A stretch of DNA of 64,000 nt from Nautilus pompilius (Eukaryota > Mollusca > Cephalopoda > Nautilida > Nautilidae): assembly GCA_018389105.1 (NCBI GenBank), contig JACATO010000933.1, positions 186,001 to 250,000 of the forward strand. Reading direction: 5' to 3'. Position numbers and translations under genes: made by a program. Under the pieces are notes generated by a model, which saw only the letters and a program-made list of their open reading frames with translations, was not told the DNA's origin and ran no database searches. Shown here one piece after another: positions 13,701-28,700 of the stretch; within the stretch, counting starts at the first letter, position 1, and each line of letters opens with the position of its first letter.

Positions 13701-16700
13701 TGGACTTATAGGCCAGAAAATATGGTAATTTTAATCAGGTAGGTACATTTTGTGAAGCCAAGAAAATTGTCCGACTATTTGTGAATGTAGAAATAGTTTT
13801 GTTTTTTTTTATTAGGAAAAAGCTAAGCTACAAAAAAGAACAAAATCAGACTTACGCTTTGTTGTGGTTTTCCTTCCAATTAGACACAGCAATAAAATTA
13901 CAGCTAATATAACAATAAATCCACTTAAGGCAATAATAACTAAAAACCACCATTTAGTGTGAAAAGGTCCAGCTTTGGATACCAATCCTTTATCTGTAGA
14001 TTTATTACCTAGAAGAAAAAAAAATTATAAAAAAAAAATTAACTATATATTTTGAATTGAATCATTCTTAAAGTTTTATGAAATATCTTTATCGAAATAG
14101 TATTTTTTATTTTAAGCAGCTACTTAGAAATTTTTTTCTACATTTGCTTGTTTGAAAACCTTAGTACAAATTTTTCATTTAAACTATTTTTATCCAAATA
14201 ATGACAAATGTAAACAATTTCTATGATAGTATCTATTGTTTAGGCTTCTGCCACCATCCTGATAATAAAACTAGTTGATAAATCTTCATTTCAGCTATAA
14301 TTTCCATAATCAAAATTCTTAGTGTGCAAATGTAGGTTTTGGTTCTACATGCATCTAACATTTTTACAATGATGCAGGCTGGTCTCAAATGACCAACCCA
14401 TCACTACCTGTCTAGCTTTTCGAGCTGCTCCTGCCTAACTAGAAGTGACTTTTTCAGGATATTTAAACTTTCCTGGTGTCAGTTCCAAAGATGTGCTGCT
14501 GCTGCTTAGTGGAGTATCTTTTTTGTTTTAAATACTGAGAGTAGTTATTATCAGGATCCCCTCCTGCCTACTTTTTCTGCTGAGTGAACTAAAGCCAGTA
14601 TTTAAACCAGCGACTTTCTCTACGTTCTCAACCAATTTCTACAAAAAGCACAATTTATGTTACAAAACAGCCACAGTTCTAAACTTAAAAGATCTGCCTT
14701 ATATCTATAACCAGGATAAACTTTGTTAATAACAACAACAAGCTGGTGGAAAAGGATCTGTATGTATGTGTATGAAATCATTATTCAGACCTGAAATATT
14801 TTAAAAAATTCAAAAGGTATTGTATTTAGAAAAGGAAAAAAAAAATTACAATATTTACCACCCCGATGATCTAATGCCGTTATTCTGATTGCTTTAGAGG
14901 GTTCACTAAATTCACCAATTCCAATTTTGTTAATGGCAGCAACTCTGAACACATAAAAAGAACCTGTCTGAAAACTATGAAGATTTATCAGTATGCCAGG
15001 TTGCTTGGACTCTTTTTGTAGAATGGTTTGCCAGTGATCTTTTTCAGCTAGTCATAAAAAAAAACAATCAGAAAACAGTTAATTTAAAGATATTACAACC
15101 ATAAAATTTATAGTTTGAAATATTTAAAGCACAATATCACAAAAACTTTCAGAATTCATGCTATAAAATGTGCAAAAAGAAAAAAAAATAGCAAAGATAA
15201 GATTAAATAAAAGATGAATTTAAAATCAAATTATCTTGCTTAGTGTACCTTTCTCTAACTTTCTTCAATTTCTCAGACGTACACAGAAAAACAGATTTTC
15301 TGACATTTTTGAGATCACCTTTAACATAGTAATACAAACTTTTAAGAAGAAATAACTATTTTTGGATAAAACATGTTTATGCAGTGATTCACAATTAAAA
15401 CAACAGAAAATAAGCAGAAAAAGTTAGATGAAACACATGCAATGCTCCCAACTCAGATAAACAAATACTGCAAAACCAGAACATGCCTACTAATTTCATT
15501 TTTTTTTTTTTTGTGGTATTTTGTTGGATTGTTAGTGCCCTAACAGATTTTTCATAGGTTGAGAATGAATTGAAGTATTGTTGTATTCAGCTGTAGGTGT
15601 TTTTGTTGCTATTCTGTTTTTGGTGACAAAAAAAATCTAACTCCTCCACAGTTCCCACCTCTTTTTTTTTTTTTTTTTTTTTTTAAATATTTGCTTGTAG
15701 GTAACCAAAACCAGTATCAGCATTCTACTAATGTTGATCATCTATGAGACTATTTAAAACTCAGGTTTTAGTATGTTTTTGCATTGCATGTGCTTATTAA
15801 TTACTATATTTATAAATTGTTTCCTTTTTTTTTTTGTTAAACAAAAAACTTTTGTTTCCAAAATATTTCATTTGTAGTTTTAAGTACTATAGTTCCTTTA
15901 TCTTTGAAACTTATCTTAGAATAGTAATAGAAAAACATATCCAATGACATATTTTTAGCCATTTAGTGCTATCAATAGAATGTTATACAACTACTTCAAA
16001 GTGTTACGATGCAAGACATGGTGGCATACACACGAAAATGCTAAGAAAACAAGGTCAGTGCCATAATGTTGTCAGGTACCATAAGAAAAGCAATGTTGGA
16101 TTGTGTATAAATTATCCTTTAAGTAGATATTAATGTTGAAAAATGTTAAATTTTAAATAATGTCACAATAGATTAATAAAGACACTCTAAAACTACTTTA
16201 AATCATCAAGACAGAGCAAAATCTGACATTTTGCTCCAAAGTGGCAAATTCTTGCTCAGAATTTCCACTACCTCACGTGAAAACCTCTAGCATCAGTGTC
16301 TCATGCAAATGAGTTTTTGAATGATGGACTGAACCAAATCATCCCATTCCTCTGTGTGCATTACCAAGTTCTTGCAAAGTTCACGGCAGCACATTAAAAG
16401 TGATAGTGTGTTTCTAAATTGTCCATGTTCAGGTGCTTTCAGAGGCAGAAATGTGTGGAAATTGTGCTAGCATCCATTTGAAGCCAACACCATCACCGAA
16501 AAAAAAAAGGGCCAAAACAAGCAGAGAAAATATTCAATCTTACTTTCAATGTTGATTTGAACTAATCTTTCAGAAGAACTAGAAACTAAAAGAACAAAAT
16601 GGTCAAATCTCTACAACTTCCGGAAAAAACACAGTAAAGACCACAGAGAAACCAGGCAGAAAATTTTAAAAAATGGTGAGAGTGGAAGGTGGCCACTGAA

Positions 16701-19700
16701 AAGCAGATGAAAGTGATAGAAGCAATGGCCAGAGAGAGCTGATGGTGTGTGTCATGAAAAATTAACAGCCATGAATTTATTTGAAAATATGCTCAATAAA
16801 AAATAGAAAAACAAAACACTGCTATAGCATCCAAGTAGTGCAAAAGACATGCATTGATGAGAGGAGTCAAAAAAAATAATGCTCAATTCTACAACATAAG
16901 AACAAAGGTACAAGCATACACTGAATATTAAAGTGTAGTATGACAAAAGCTAAAATAAAATCAACAATGTAAAGAAAAGACAAAAAATAAGGGGTCATAG
17001 CCAGGAAAAGAGAGGATACTTTAACCAGTGGGAACCAACTGATTATTTCAAAGACATTAATTCCATAGAAGCAAATGAAAGTTTACAATTTACAACAATA
17101 TTCACAGAACAATTCCTTTGAACATAACCCAATACCTAATTTCAAAAAAAGCCCTTTCTAAAAGTAAGTCTTCTAGAAGTAGAATTTTTATATTGTATAA
17201 TAACATCATCAAGAATGTGCTATAGAGTCAGATAGAAGTTTAATAAATGCCCTGAAAATTAATTACACCAGACAATGGACTAACTGGAATTCTGTGATAA
17301 TTAAAAACAAAATTATTTTTAAGTAATTTAAACAAGCTACCCTCCAAAAATATTTTAAGTCATTAAAAGATTTAAGTAAATTTTCATGCCATGGTTTTCA
17401 AAGATAGATAAATAGATGTACTTTGAAAATACCTTAGCAATACCAAACAGAGAGAATGAATCAAAACAAATTAGTGTTTTAGCCTTTTCAACACCATATA
17501 CATATTATGTAGGCAATAAGACAGACAAACTCACCCAGGATTATATTTAATTTCTTCTTATTTTTTTAAAATTCAATGTTAGTAGCATGTTGATAGTGAA
17601 AAAGTTATTAAAATTTACAACAGATGAATGGTTTGCCAAAAGACAACATGAATGTGAATAATTCCTTATAATATTTTTATAGTGTGGTTTTAAGAAAAAG
17701 ACAACATTTTGTCCAGTGCAAAACTTAACTAATACGAAACTGACCTCTTCTGGCAAGCCATGTTTCTTGACTTCTGCGATCCCTATGAGCATCTGGAGAA
17801 GTTACGTAAAAACTAAGATTAAAGCAAAACATGCAATATGTAGCAGAGATTAATAAGCAGAAAATAATTATTGATTCATTTACACAATCTCAGTGTTTCT
17901 AATTTCTTCATTTCCAAAATGCTCATTTCCAAATTTAACATTTCTTTAATTTAAAACTCAAAAGCAAAGCATACCATATATAAATACTGTGGCATGCTTT
18001 TAGAATTTTTTTTTGCTGAGATTTGCAAAAGCCTCTGATAAGTTGGGAACATTGGTGCTACTTATTTAAAAGACAGCAAATGCAAACAGAAACAGGACAT
18101 TAGAAACGCACATCTTGTGATTATCAAAAATGTTGAAATATTTAACCAGTCATCCTGGGACTCAAAACTGAAAGAGCTTAAACCAATTCATTAAGGCATA
18201 AGCAAATACAGATCATATATTTAATAATATTTTATAAAAATAAAACTAATAAATAATTTATTTTCTTTAAACAAATAAAAAAACAAAACAAAAAGTAGTT
18301 AAGTTAAAATATTTCTCTTTAAATTCCACTCTCCAAAAATAGATAAAAGTTGAACTTCTTCAGTATTCAGGCTACTGTTACAGATATTACAAATCAATAT
18401 TAAATATAAAATGCAAGCAAGTTTATCCAAAATAAATAAAGCATGGAAGTTTCCAATCAAAAATGATTTCAGATATTGGCTTTTTTTATTTTTTTAAAAT
18501 TTTTACGTTCATTAGAACTTTAAGATAATATACACTATTTTCCTATCTGTAGGCTATTCTTAAGGCATGCCAACTATTCTCAAGGTCCCCCCTTCATTAC
18601 ACATTTCATAAACTTCTTTTAGCATTTTTAATGAGCTCTTTTCTGATGTCTCACATCACAAGTGTGGCAGAACAAATTTGACCAGATGTGCACATTTAAA
18701 CAACCAGTTAGAATAGCATTATTACATTAGTAAAAACAACAACAACAACAATTCTCTGGAATAAATGAAAAGCTCCAATTCGTAACAAATCCATGCTCAA
18801 TATTTACTTGACAAAAACATTATACAACCCTGACAAGATTCTGAACTGTAGTAAACAAAAGCACATTTGCCATCAAGTTTGTGTAGTTTTACCAGAAGTT
18901 TAAAGCATCTTTATTCTAAAGAAATGTAGATATATAAGATTCATATGCCCTTCATTTTGCACAGACAAAAATTAACTTGGATAAGACACACAAACTATTA
19001 ATATGTATCTAATAAGCGTTCCTTCTAACATACTTTTCAGAGATTATTTCAAATCAACACACAAAAATTAATATTTGGTATTTTTTTTATGCTTTTATAA
19101 GTGCACTTTTGTTTATTAAAAACTCTCAACAAAAATTATTAAACTAAGCTCTGTGTGTATTATCCACACATTCATAAGCAAGAATATAACAATGTTCAAT
19201 TCAATATAAGCATTCCTTTTTCTTAGTTGATTTGTGCAGTAATATGATTTTAGAATATTGAGATTTAGCAAGTTATGATAGATTACAGGTTCTAAATAGA
19301 TCAGAAAAGTTGTTTCGATAATAACCACATTACTTACCACAATCACACATTACAGATCGCTTGCTCTTGCCACCTAAAATTAAAGACACAAAATCTGCTG
19401 AAATCCCTGCATAGGCCAATTCAAACAATGTGAAGTAAAATAACAGCTAAAAAGGTACCAAACTTTGCAGACCAGAACTTTTATTACTGTTTATAGTAAA
19501 TGTCAGCTACATTTTCATAAATATTTTTTTTTCCTTTTCTAAATCATTTTTCTGTCAACAGCTTCAAATTGACAAACAAGAATTAGTTGGAAATGAGAAG
19601 ATAAAATTACACAAAGAAAAAAACATCAGATTTTCTTTCATGTTAACTAAAAACAAAAATGTTGCAGCAGTGAAACATTTTCACAATGGAGTGAAACCGT

Positions 19701-22700
19701 GAGAGAGCTCTGACTATTTCTCATACTCTGAGACTTCATGAATTTGGCACATTTAAATTTTGCATTCACAAGGAGTGGGTATTGTCACATGACAACAATT
19801 GCCTGTGGCATGTAGACACCACACAGAAAACTGGGTTGAAGATATTTAAAATGAAAAATGCAGGTTCTTGATCTTGTTATAGGGCCTGGAACTTAAATCC
19901 AACAGGCGCCACTAAAACATTCTGGAGCCTGTCACTGCTCATTTTGACAATTACCTGCTTGCTGCTACTAGACCATTATTTGTGGATAGTAATGCCAAAT
20001 TTATCATGCAGCTGCAATGATGCAGTATCTCCAGAGCAGTCTGATCAGGTTCCTTGCTTTCCCTGCCATGAGCTGGGATCTGCAATCATCAGAGCATCTT
20101 TCAGATCAAATCAAGTGTAGTTTTGACGAGGAGGAATCCTGCTCAGAATACTGCTTAACTGGCACAGGCTTTACAGCAGAGAATACCATATAATTATTTG
20201 ACATCTTATGAGCCGTATAAACAGAAAGTGTAAAGAAATATCTGTACAAGGGTATATAACATAACAACAACATTAAATTATCACAAACAAGCTTCCAGGC
20301 ATAAAGTGGAACTTACCTTGAAAAATACACACTTTTCAATAACCATTTAACAAAGTACAGTGGAACCTCGGTTCACGAATGCTTCTGAGTACGAACAAAT
20401 TGGGTTACAACCAAAAATTTCATCAAAATTTTGCCTCTGTTCACGAACTCCATCTTGGGGTACGACCAGAGTCCCGGGGTCCCAAGCCTCCACTATCAGC
20501 TAAACAAAGGTACGAGCGTGTTGCCCAGGGTAGTGAACCGTTGACAAATGCACCATGGACCAATCAAAATTGACTATTCTTAGAGACGCTGTTTGTAAAA
20601 ATTCAGTAATGTTTGCGCATAAATTGGTGTTAATGGGGTTTTTCAGACGTTTATCTTTAAGAAAACAATGTCCTTTCTGCCTTTCATCATATAATTGATA
20701 AGTTAGTTGCATAATTGAGTTTTAAGCATTTTTGAAAGAACTTCTTTAAATTCTGCCAAACAGTTTATTTTTTGATAAGATGAAACAGAAAATTACACTT
20801 ATAACCTGTTTACTTAATGATGGGCTTTCCTATTCTTTAACATGTGAGTGTATGTGAATGAATTACACCAAAATAAAAGTTAGCCACAACTTAGGGACTG
20901 TTCTTTCCATCAATTTCATTGGTCCATGGTGTAACATTCATTTGCCAATAGAATATCGCCGTTGCCCAGCATTACATCTCACATGAGTGCATCACTCTCA
21001 CCTAGTCCTCCATCCCGAGCAGACATACGCGCAGCAGTTGTAACCAATGTTGTGGCATTTTCACATTATTTCTATAATTTACAGTAATAATAATAATTCC
21101 AGCATGCCCCTAAGAAAATGAAGAGCGATAGTGGTGTTGAGAAGGTGGTGGTGAAGAAAATAACCATAGAAGTGAAGAAAGAAATTATTTAGAAGCATGA
21201 ACGTGGTGTTTGTGTGTTGGATCTCGCGTCCGAATACAAAATGGCCAAGTCGACGATCTCAACAATTTTGAAAAATAAAGAGGCCATCAAAGCAGCTAAA
21301 ACAGCAAAAGGAGCAAGTGTGCTAACTAAGCAAAGGTCTCAAGTGTTAGAGGAAGTTGAAAAACTTTTATTAATGTGGATTAATGAAAAGCAGCTTGCTG
21401 GTGATAGCGTGAGTGAGGCAATAATTTGTGAAAAGGCAAAACAGTTACACAGTGATTTGCTGCAGAAAACCTCCAGTACGAGTGCTGAAAGTGAAGATTT
21501 CAAAGCGAGTAGGGGTGGTTTGAGAAATTCTGAAAGAGAAGTGGCATTCATAGTGTAATAAAGTATGGTGAGGCTGCGAGTTCAGACGAGGCAGCTGCGG
21601 ATGCGTTCGCGAAAGAGTTTGGCAAATTCGTGGATGCCGAAGGTTATCTTCCAAATCAAGTTTTTAACTGTGATGAAACAGGCTTGTTTTGGAAGAAGAT
21701 GCCGAAGAGGATGTACATCACCCAGGAGAAGGCATTACCAGGGCACAAGCCAATGAAGGACAGGCTCATCCTTTTGTTGTGCGCGAATGTGCGTGGGGAT
21801 TTCAAAGTGAAGCTGCTGCTTGTCTATCACTCTGAAAACCCGCAAATATTCAAAAAGAACAATGTTATGAAGAGTAAACTGCCTGTATTGTGGAGAGCGA
21901 ACACGAAGGCTTGGGAGTGACAAGGCTCCTCTTCATGGAATGGCTGCAAGAAGTGTTCACACCAAGCGTGGAACAATATCTGCAGGAGAAGAATCTGCCC
22001 CTTAAGTGCCTCCTGGTCATGGACAATGCCCCGACACACCCACCAGGCTTGGAGGATGAGTTGGATGTCAAGTTCGATTTTATCAAGGTCAAGTTCCTGC
22101 CCCCACAACACGACTCCTCTCCTGCAGCCCATGGGCAATCAAGTGATGGCAAATTTTAAGAAACTGTACACGAAGGCGCTCTTCACATGGTGCTTTCAGG
22201 TTACAAACAACACCGATCTGACCCCGAGAGAATTTTGGAAAGATCACTTCAATATCCTCCACTGCATAAACCTCACTGATAAAGCCTGGAACAACGTCAC
22301 TTACTGGAACTTGAGAGCAGCCTGGAAGAAACTGTGGCCAGATTGTGTCCCTGAAAGGGATTTTGAAGGCTTTGAGACTGAGGATGTAGCAGTAGTGGAG
22401 GATATCATGTCCATGGGCAAGAGCATGTATGTCGACTTTTTGGATGTGGAGGAGCTGGTTGACAGTCATAAGGATGAACTCACGACCGACAAACTCAATC
22501 AGCCTTCAGAGTGAGCAGTGGAAGGCCTTGGTGGAGGAACAGTTGTCCGAGGAAGGAGGAGACAGGGAGGAAGCTACCAGCGAAATGATAAGAGACATTT
22601 GCACTAAGTGGGGTGAAGTGCAAGCCTTTGCCGAAAAGTTTCATTCAAACAAAAAAAAAAAGAGTGGCGAACAGAGCACTAAACATCATGAACGACAATG

Positions 22701-25700
22701 TGATGTCATATTTTAGGACGATTCTACAGCGCAGAAAGAAACAAATATTGCTGGATAGATTTTTTATTAAAATGGGTTCCAAGGACGAACCAGAGGCCAA
22801 GAGAGCAAAATGAGAGAAAACCCCTGAAGGAGAGTTATCCAGTGTTATTATGGAAGAGGGCTCATCTTCAAAACAGTAACTTCCTCTCATAATCTTCCTC
22901 TCTTCCATTCCTTCACGCCAGCAAGTCTCCCTAAGAAAGATACGTGAGCAATACGCCATGTAAAAATTAAGTGTTCTCTCTCTTCTGTGCTGTTTTTTTC
23001 ATATTTAGTATTAAATTTAGTATTATTTTCGTATATTTAAGGCTTTTTTATATTTTGTTTCATATTTTTTACTATAAAAAACCTGAAAAAAAAAATTACA
23101 TAGGTTTCGGTGGGGTCAGGAACAGATTAATTCTATTTCAATACAACCTTATGGAAAAAATTGACTCGACCTACGACCAAATCGGTTTACAAACAGAATT
23201 CAGGAATGAATTAAGTTCGTGAACCGAGGTTCCACTGTACTGTATAATACAAAATATAAACAAGAGTCATCTAAATTCTACTCCTTTCTAAACTAGCAGT
23301 ACTCTGTCACATCAGGTCACTTTTAGTCAAAAATACATTTTAGATTATATAGTAGTTCTGGAGGAAATTTATAAAAATATCTGGCAGTGCTTAACTCATG
23401 CTAACACATTGTGATTATACTAATGTTTTGTAGTGATACCAAAATTTCTTGGTTTTATTTAATATTTTTAATCTGTAAGCATTTTAGCAAGTATTTTACA
23501 TAATAGTACATTTTATTTTCAGTTTTACTTTTTTTGGCAATCGCCTTGACATTTTTTTCCTGAACCAACATTTTTAAAAAGCTTCAACCTTTAATCGAAT
23601 TTTGCTTTCCATGTGCGCTAAACGGCATCTTTCATTTTGGCATTAATTGGACAATCTGATAAATAAGACGTCTGTAGCAAGTACCCCGTTAGACTAATTT
23701 GACGACTGAGATAATGAACCATTTAAAACAACTCACTCCTATCTATTTTCTAAACTATTTAGGTATAACAAAAGGTTATTTACTTTTCTACAATTTCTAA
23801 ATTAAGTTTTTATTCAAATTTTTTTAAATGCTTTACTAATTTCTGCATAACCAATGGCTGCTTTATTCTTATCAATTATATAATTTTAAAAATCGAAGAT
23901 ATTTGTTAAGAAACTGAGTTTTCCAAATCAAAATTGTAAATTTATTAAAATATTTTAATAAGATTTATAACCCATTTTTAATAACAATGAATGCTTTTGT
24001 ACAAAGTTTCTGAAGTCTAGTTTAACATCTCAAGTCTTTTATTTTAAAGAAACCTCGTCATTTTCAATTTCCAACAATTATTAAAATATTATCATTAGAT
24101 ACCATTGTAAATTATTTTATTTTCTGTCTATCTAGATGATGATGATGATGTCCCAAGTTATTCCTCTACCTTCTCAAAGTAATACCTGATTTTTTAAAAA
24201 TACAAAACATTTTTCCTAAAAGTTTTTGTATACTTTCGCCATTTACAGTCTCTATCTTGCATCACACACCAGTCTCAACAATGGATGACGACAACCCTAG
24301 GGAGAGGCCTTGCACTTCCAACTTTGGCAAGAAAATCCTTACTAGAACCCTTCATTTTTAGATGTGGAGAGAAAGAGAAAAACCCTCATGACCAGTTCAC
24401 AAGGAAGAGGAAGAAACCATGCCAGGGAGGTATGCCAACCAAACTGACTCTGACCAAGGACCAAATAAGAGTCTTCAGTCTTGGCAGTCCAGTCCATGGC
24501 TACCCAGCTGTTTTTGATATATAAAACCTGCCATTTTCACATAATCTTTCCAAATCAAAAGAGGACAAAGATAACAGCAGCCAATCTATCTCTTTGCTTG
24601 TTGCTAGTCACAAAAAATAATTTGGGGTCTAATAAATCTGTTTGTAATTAACTGAACACTATGCATAGTAGGATACAAAATGAAAGCAAATATAGTGAAA
24701 AACCCAAACTGTAAGTAGACAGCTGCTGTCCTCAAAACTTCAAATAGTTTTTGTAAACAGTAAGGCAGATTCAAAAATAATGGCTTCAGTTTTAAAGCGT
24801 CACACTTACTATTTTTTCTGGCTTGTAGACAGTAACTATTTATAGGATAGGCACCTTCATCAGCATTTGTCCAAGATATGTTAACACCGCGAATGGTCAT
24901 CTGAACATTCAGTTTTGAAACCTTCTCTGGTGAACCTGTAAATTTTCAGGCAAACAATTAACCACATCAATCTTTAAAAAATTACCAACCAATCAATGTA
25001 CCAATCACTAACAGAAATTTAGATCTATTATCTATGAGGATAAATAAATTACTTTCTACCTTTTTTTGTTTGTTTGTTTGTTTAAGAATAATCAGCAACT
25101 TCGAAAATTAAAAACGCTAAAGTATCCAATCCAATTTTTATTTCCAGTATCAGAAAATTATAATAGGCATTTAAAATCATAACTAAAGAAAATCAAATAA
25201 TAAAAGCAATTTTTAAATAAAGTCTGCAAAACTAAAATACTATTTAACAATGAGCAGAACTTTTGCATACATAATAGATCTTTAAAAAAATATTTTCTGT
25301 TGTTAATACGTAAACTAGTTTTCTTTCCAGTCTATAATGCAGTCAAGTGCATGTGTGTACCTGGCTGTGGTCCTGTAGTTACATTTCCTGCTTTCTCTTG
25401 ACCTAGACCAGCAGATGTTTTTGCCCTGACTTTGAATATGTATTGTGTGTTTTCTTCCAAATCTTTTGCATGGTAATATAACTGATTTCCATTGACAGTA
25501 AGCTGAACAAGCTTACTTTCACCTGTTTGGAAAAAAAAAATCATTAAGTGAAAAAGAGTTTTTTTTAAAATAGTAGTTTTGTCATTATATTTTGCTTTAT
25601 TAAAGAAAAACAATACAAACTAGTTTGTGAACATTGCACATACTTTTGAACACTATTTAATGTCTTTATGGTTCAATACCAAATAGAAAAAATAATTTTT

Positions 25701-28700
25701 TTTCTTACTTTTGTGTTATCTACTACAAAGGAAAGTAGCAGACAGAGTTAATAACAAAATTTAAATATAATCAAAACATAATAAGAGAAAACGTTTTCTT
25801 TTTAAAAAAAAATATTTTAACTTCAAAACATGGATAAACAATTACAACTAAAAACATTAAAACAAACAAAAACTCACCATCATTTGCATGCACCTCATAA
25901 TATGTTATTTCATAAGATAATATGAGACCATTAGTCTTCACAGGAGGGCTCCAGCTCATATTCAAAGACTCTAGCATTATCCATAAGAACATAAGTGATC
26001 TTGGTTTTCCGGGTGCTGTTAACACATTAAGCAGGGAAACAATTTTAATAATTTTCTCATAATTTTGAAGATTCTTGTTATATCAAAAAATAAATACTTT
26101 TGAATGAAAAAAAAAATCGATCTATATTTTAACAGCGCAAGTCATAATTCCAAAATAAACAAGAGTATATCTGCCTACTTCAATTCTGCATACTGTTATT
26201 CCTGATAGAAAAAAGGAAAAGGCTCTAAAATACATCACAAAAATGCTATAAATTAAAGATAATAAAATATTGATAAAATATGTACATGCAACTATTTTAA
26301 CATAAACAAGCATACACTACCTGCCATATTTATTTGGAAAACCAAAATAAATTAATGCATCTGACTGAAATGTACATACGTCAGATGTGATTAGGTATAT
26401 ATTGTGGTGGGCAGATAACCAGTATACATTATTTTCACCATGCTGAAAACAAGTAGATTCCCTGACATTTCTTCATTTATCTGAGTTCCTGTTATAAGCC
26501 TTTTGGAGTATGGCTAAAGTCAGTGACAGATTGCCAATGATCTCAACATTTCTTGTGGATTTGTGATCAGTATTAGTGTCAAATACAGAGATGAATGGTG
26601 TTGCTGTGGCAAAGTTAACCAGGAAAGCTTGCGTACAGAGATATCATGGGATCTACCTGTTTTCAGCATGGTGAAAGTGCACACCCAATCAGCTGTCCAA
26701 TATATAAACAAACCCCACACACCTAAAATATTTAAATTTCAGTTAGATACACTCATTTATTTGGGTAGCCAGATTAGTAATGGCAGGCACTGTGTCTGTC
26801 AGAGAGAGAGAGAGAGCATGAAAACAAATTGCATGTCATATTTTAATAACATAAGATGCCATTACTTGCTACATCAGAACTCAGTCAAGATTATCCTGCT
26901 GACATTGCCCCTCAAAATGAGCCAAAGAATAGTCTAATATTGTCATCACCAACTTGGCTACAGATGGTGTAGAACGTAAGCAACTTATTGTTCAACAGGA
27001 ATAAAATGATTTTAAAAATCTGGTCAGAGGGTGTGTTTGGCAAGATATCAGAGTGTTGTGTGTGCTTGCTTCTCTGATGCATTCAGGTTTCAGCAAATGA
27101 CAGAGGCCACACTTGGGTTTGTAGAAGGCCTAACAAAGACCTTCAAATCCAATCTCTTTTTCCCATGGTCAAGTATGGAGGTGGGAGTGTTATGATATTA
27201 TGAATTGACATCCTGAAGACAATATTGATATTTGTTGAAGGACATCTCAATTCTGCTGGGTACATTGCCATTTTTAAAGACATATTCAACAAATGTGATA
27301 CAAGGAATACTAAAATTAGATGCCCATATTCTTCAGGAGGATGGTGCTACATGCTACCTCTTATAGGTGACTAAAGTTGGAAAAGGAATCAACTCATTCA
27401 GCTTCTTCCCTGGGTACCTGGAAGCCTTGATATAAATCTGATGAACACCAGGAGCAAATTGATCAACAGCTGAGAGCAACCTTGAACAGACTGTCTTGTG
27501 ATGCAAAATTAATTTGAATCAATGCTAAATAGGATATAGTCTTTTTATGCAGCAAAAGGTGACACAATTATCATACAAGTTTATAGTTCATGGAGGAAGA
27601 GCAACATGTCTTCCTAGAACAGCCTGAACATCCTCAAAGAATTTAAGTCAAGAGAATGTGCATGACATATCACATGAGTAATAGTTTCATCTCGAAGATA
27701 TGAGTCAATTACATGTGCTCTATTTTGACAAATACTACTAAAATAAAGTTATCTCCAAATGCATGGTCTGACATAGGGATCCAGAACCACATCCTTATAT
27801 CTTAATAAATTCACAGTACTTCCATGAAACAAGTGCAGGATATGCCCCTCAAAGACATTCCAGCCCAGACCATTACTGTAGTGATTTCATTCTATGTTTG
27901 TGTTCCATATTCCCTCCAGCACCTTGAAATGATCTTGAAACAATGCCTACATGCATTTGAAATTATATTGGTAGCTGAGACATCCCACTTCAGTTCACAT
28001 CTAGCCCTTCAACCAGCTGAGTCTGGTTCTGTCTGGGCTCTATCCTACCAACAGCTCTCGAATCTGCCAAACAACTGTGACTACCTATTTGAACATTGCC
28101 CACTCAAAAAATATCCCAAAGAGAGCCAAAATTAATATAAACTCAATTTTTTTTTTTTTTTACATGTCTGTATACCAAAGCTAATTTACATGTTTCTTTG
28201 ATCAAAGTTGTGCTTCATGAAGAGAAGTTTGTGTAAAAGATTTTGCGAAAAAATTGAAACCATTTTGGAAATTTTTTTGTTCAATGTTAACCTTTAAAAA
28301 CTGGTCAAACAAAAGTCAGAGTAAACCGGCAATAAATACAAGGCAAAAAATCCTGGGAAAAAATTCTATACATGTATAAATGTTATGGAAAAGAAACAAC
28401 ATGACAGATTTACCATCAACCAAATAAAAAAACAACATGAATCAAAGAAATCCCAAAGATTCTAGACACTCACAATAACAATAAATGCCCACTATACCAA
28501 TCCTGATCAAGGATTTCTGTGAGCCAGCAAATACCCCACCCCAACCAGCCCAAAAGAATGAAAAGTACACATGGTCATAGATCTAACACTAAGGTTGGTA
28601 ATCCAAAATTTGCAAAGTCTCATGAATTAACTTGGGTTGACACAAAATTAATGCAGGAAAAAATGTAAACAAAATTCCCTCCCGTCACAAAACTGTAATC

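Noticed and set aside
17547-17792. Frame beginning MLIGIAEVKKHGLPEEV as a separate small protein
   Set aside because: Its first 48 nt are better explained as sdk microexon B in another frame. The remainder is AT-rich intron.
27824-28135. 103-residue plus-strand frame
   Set aside because: It lies in a less AT-rich, probably repeat-derived block next to a Tc1 relic and shows no recognisable domain.
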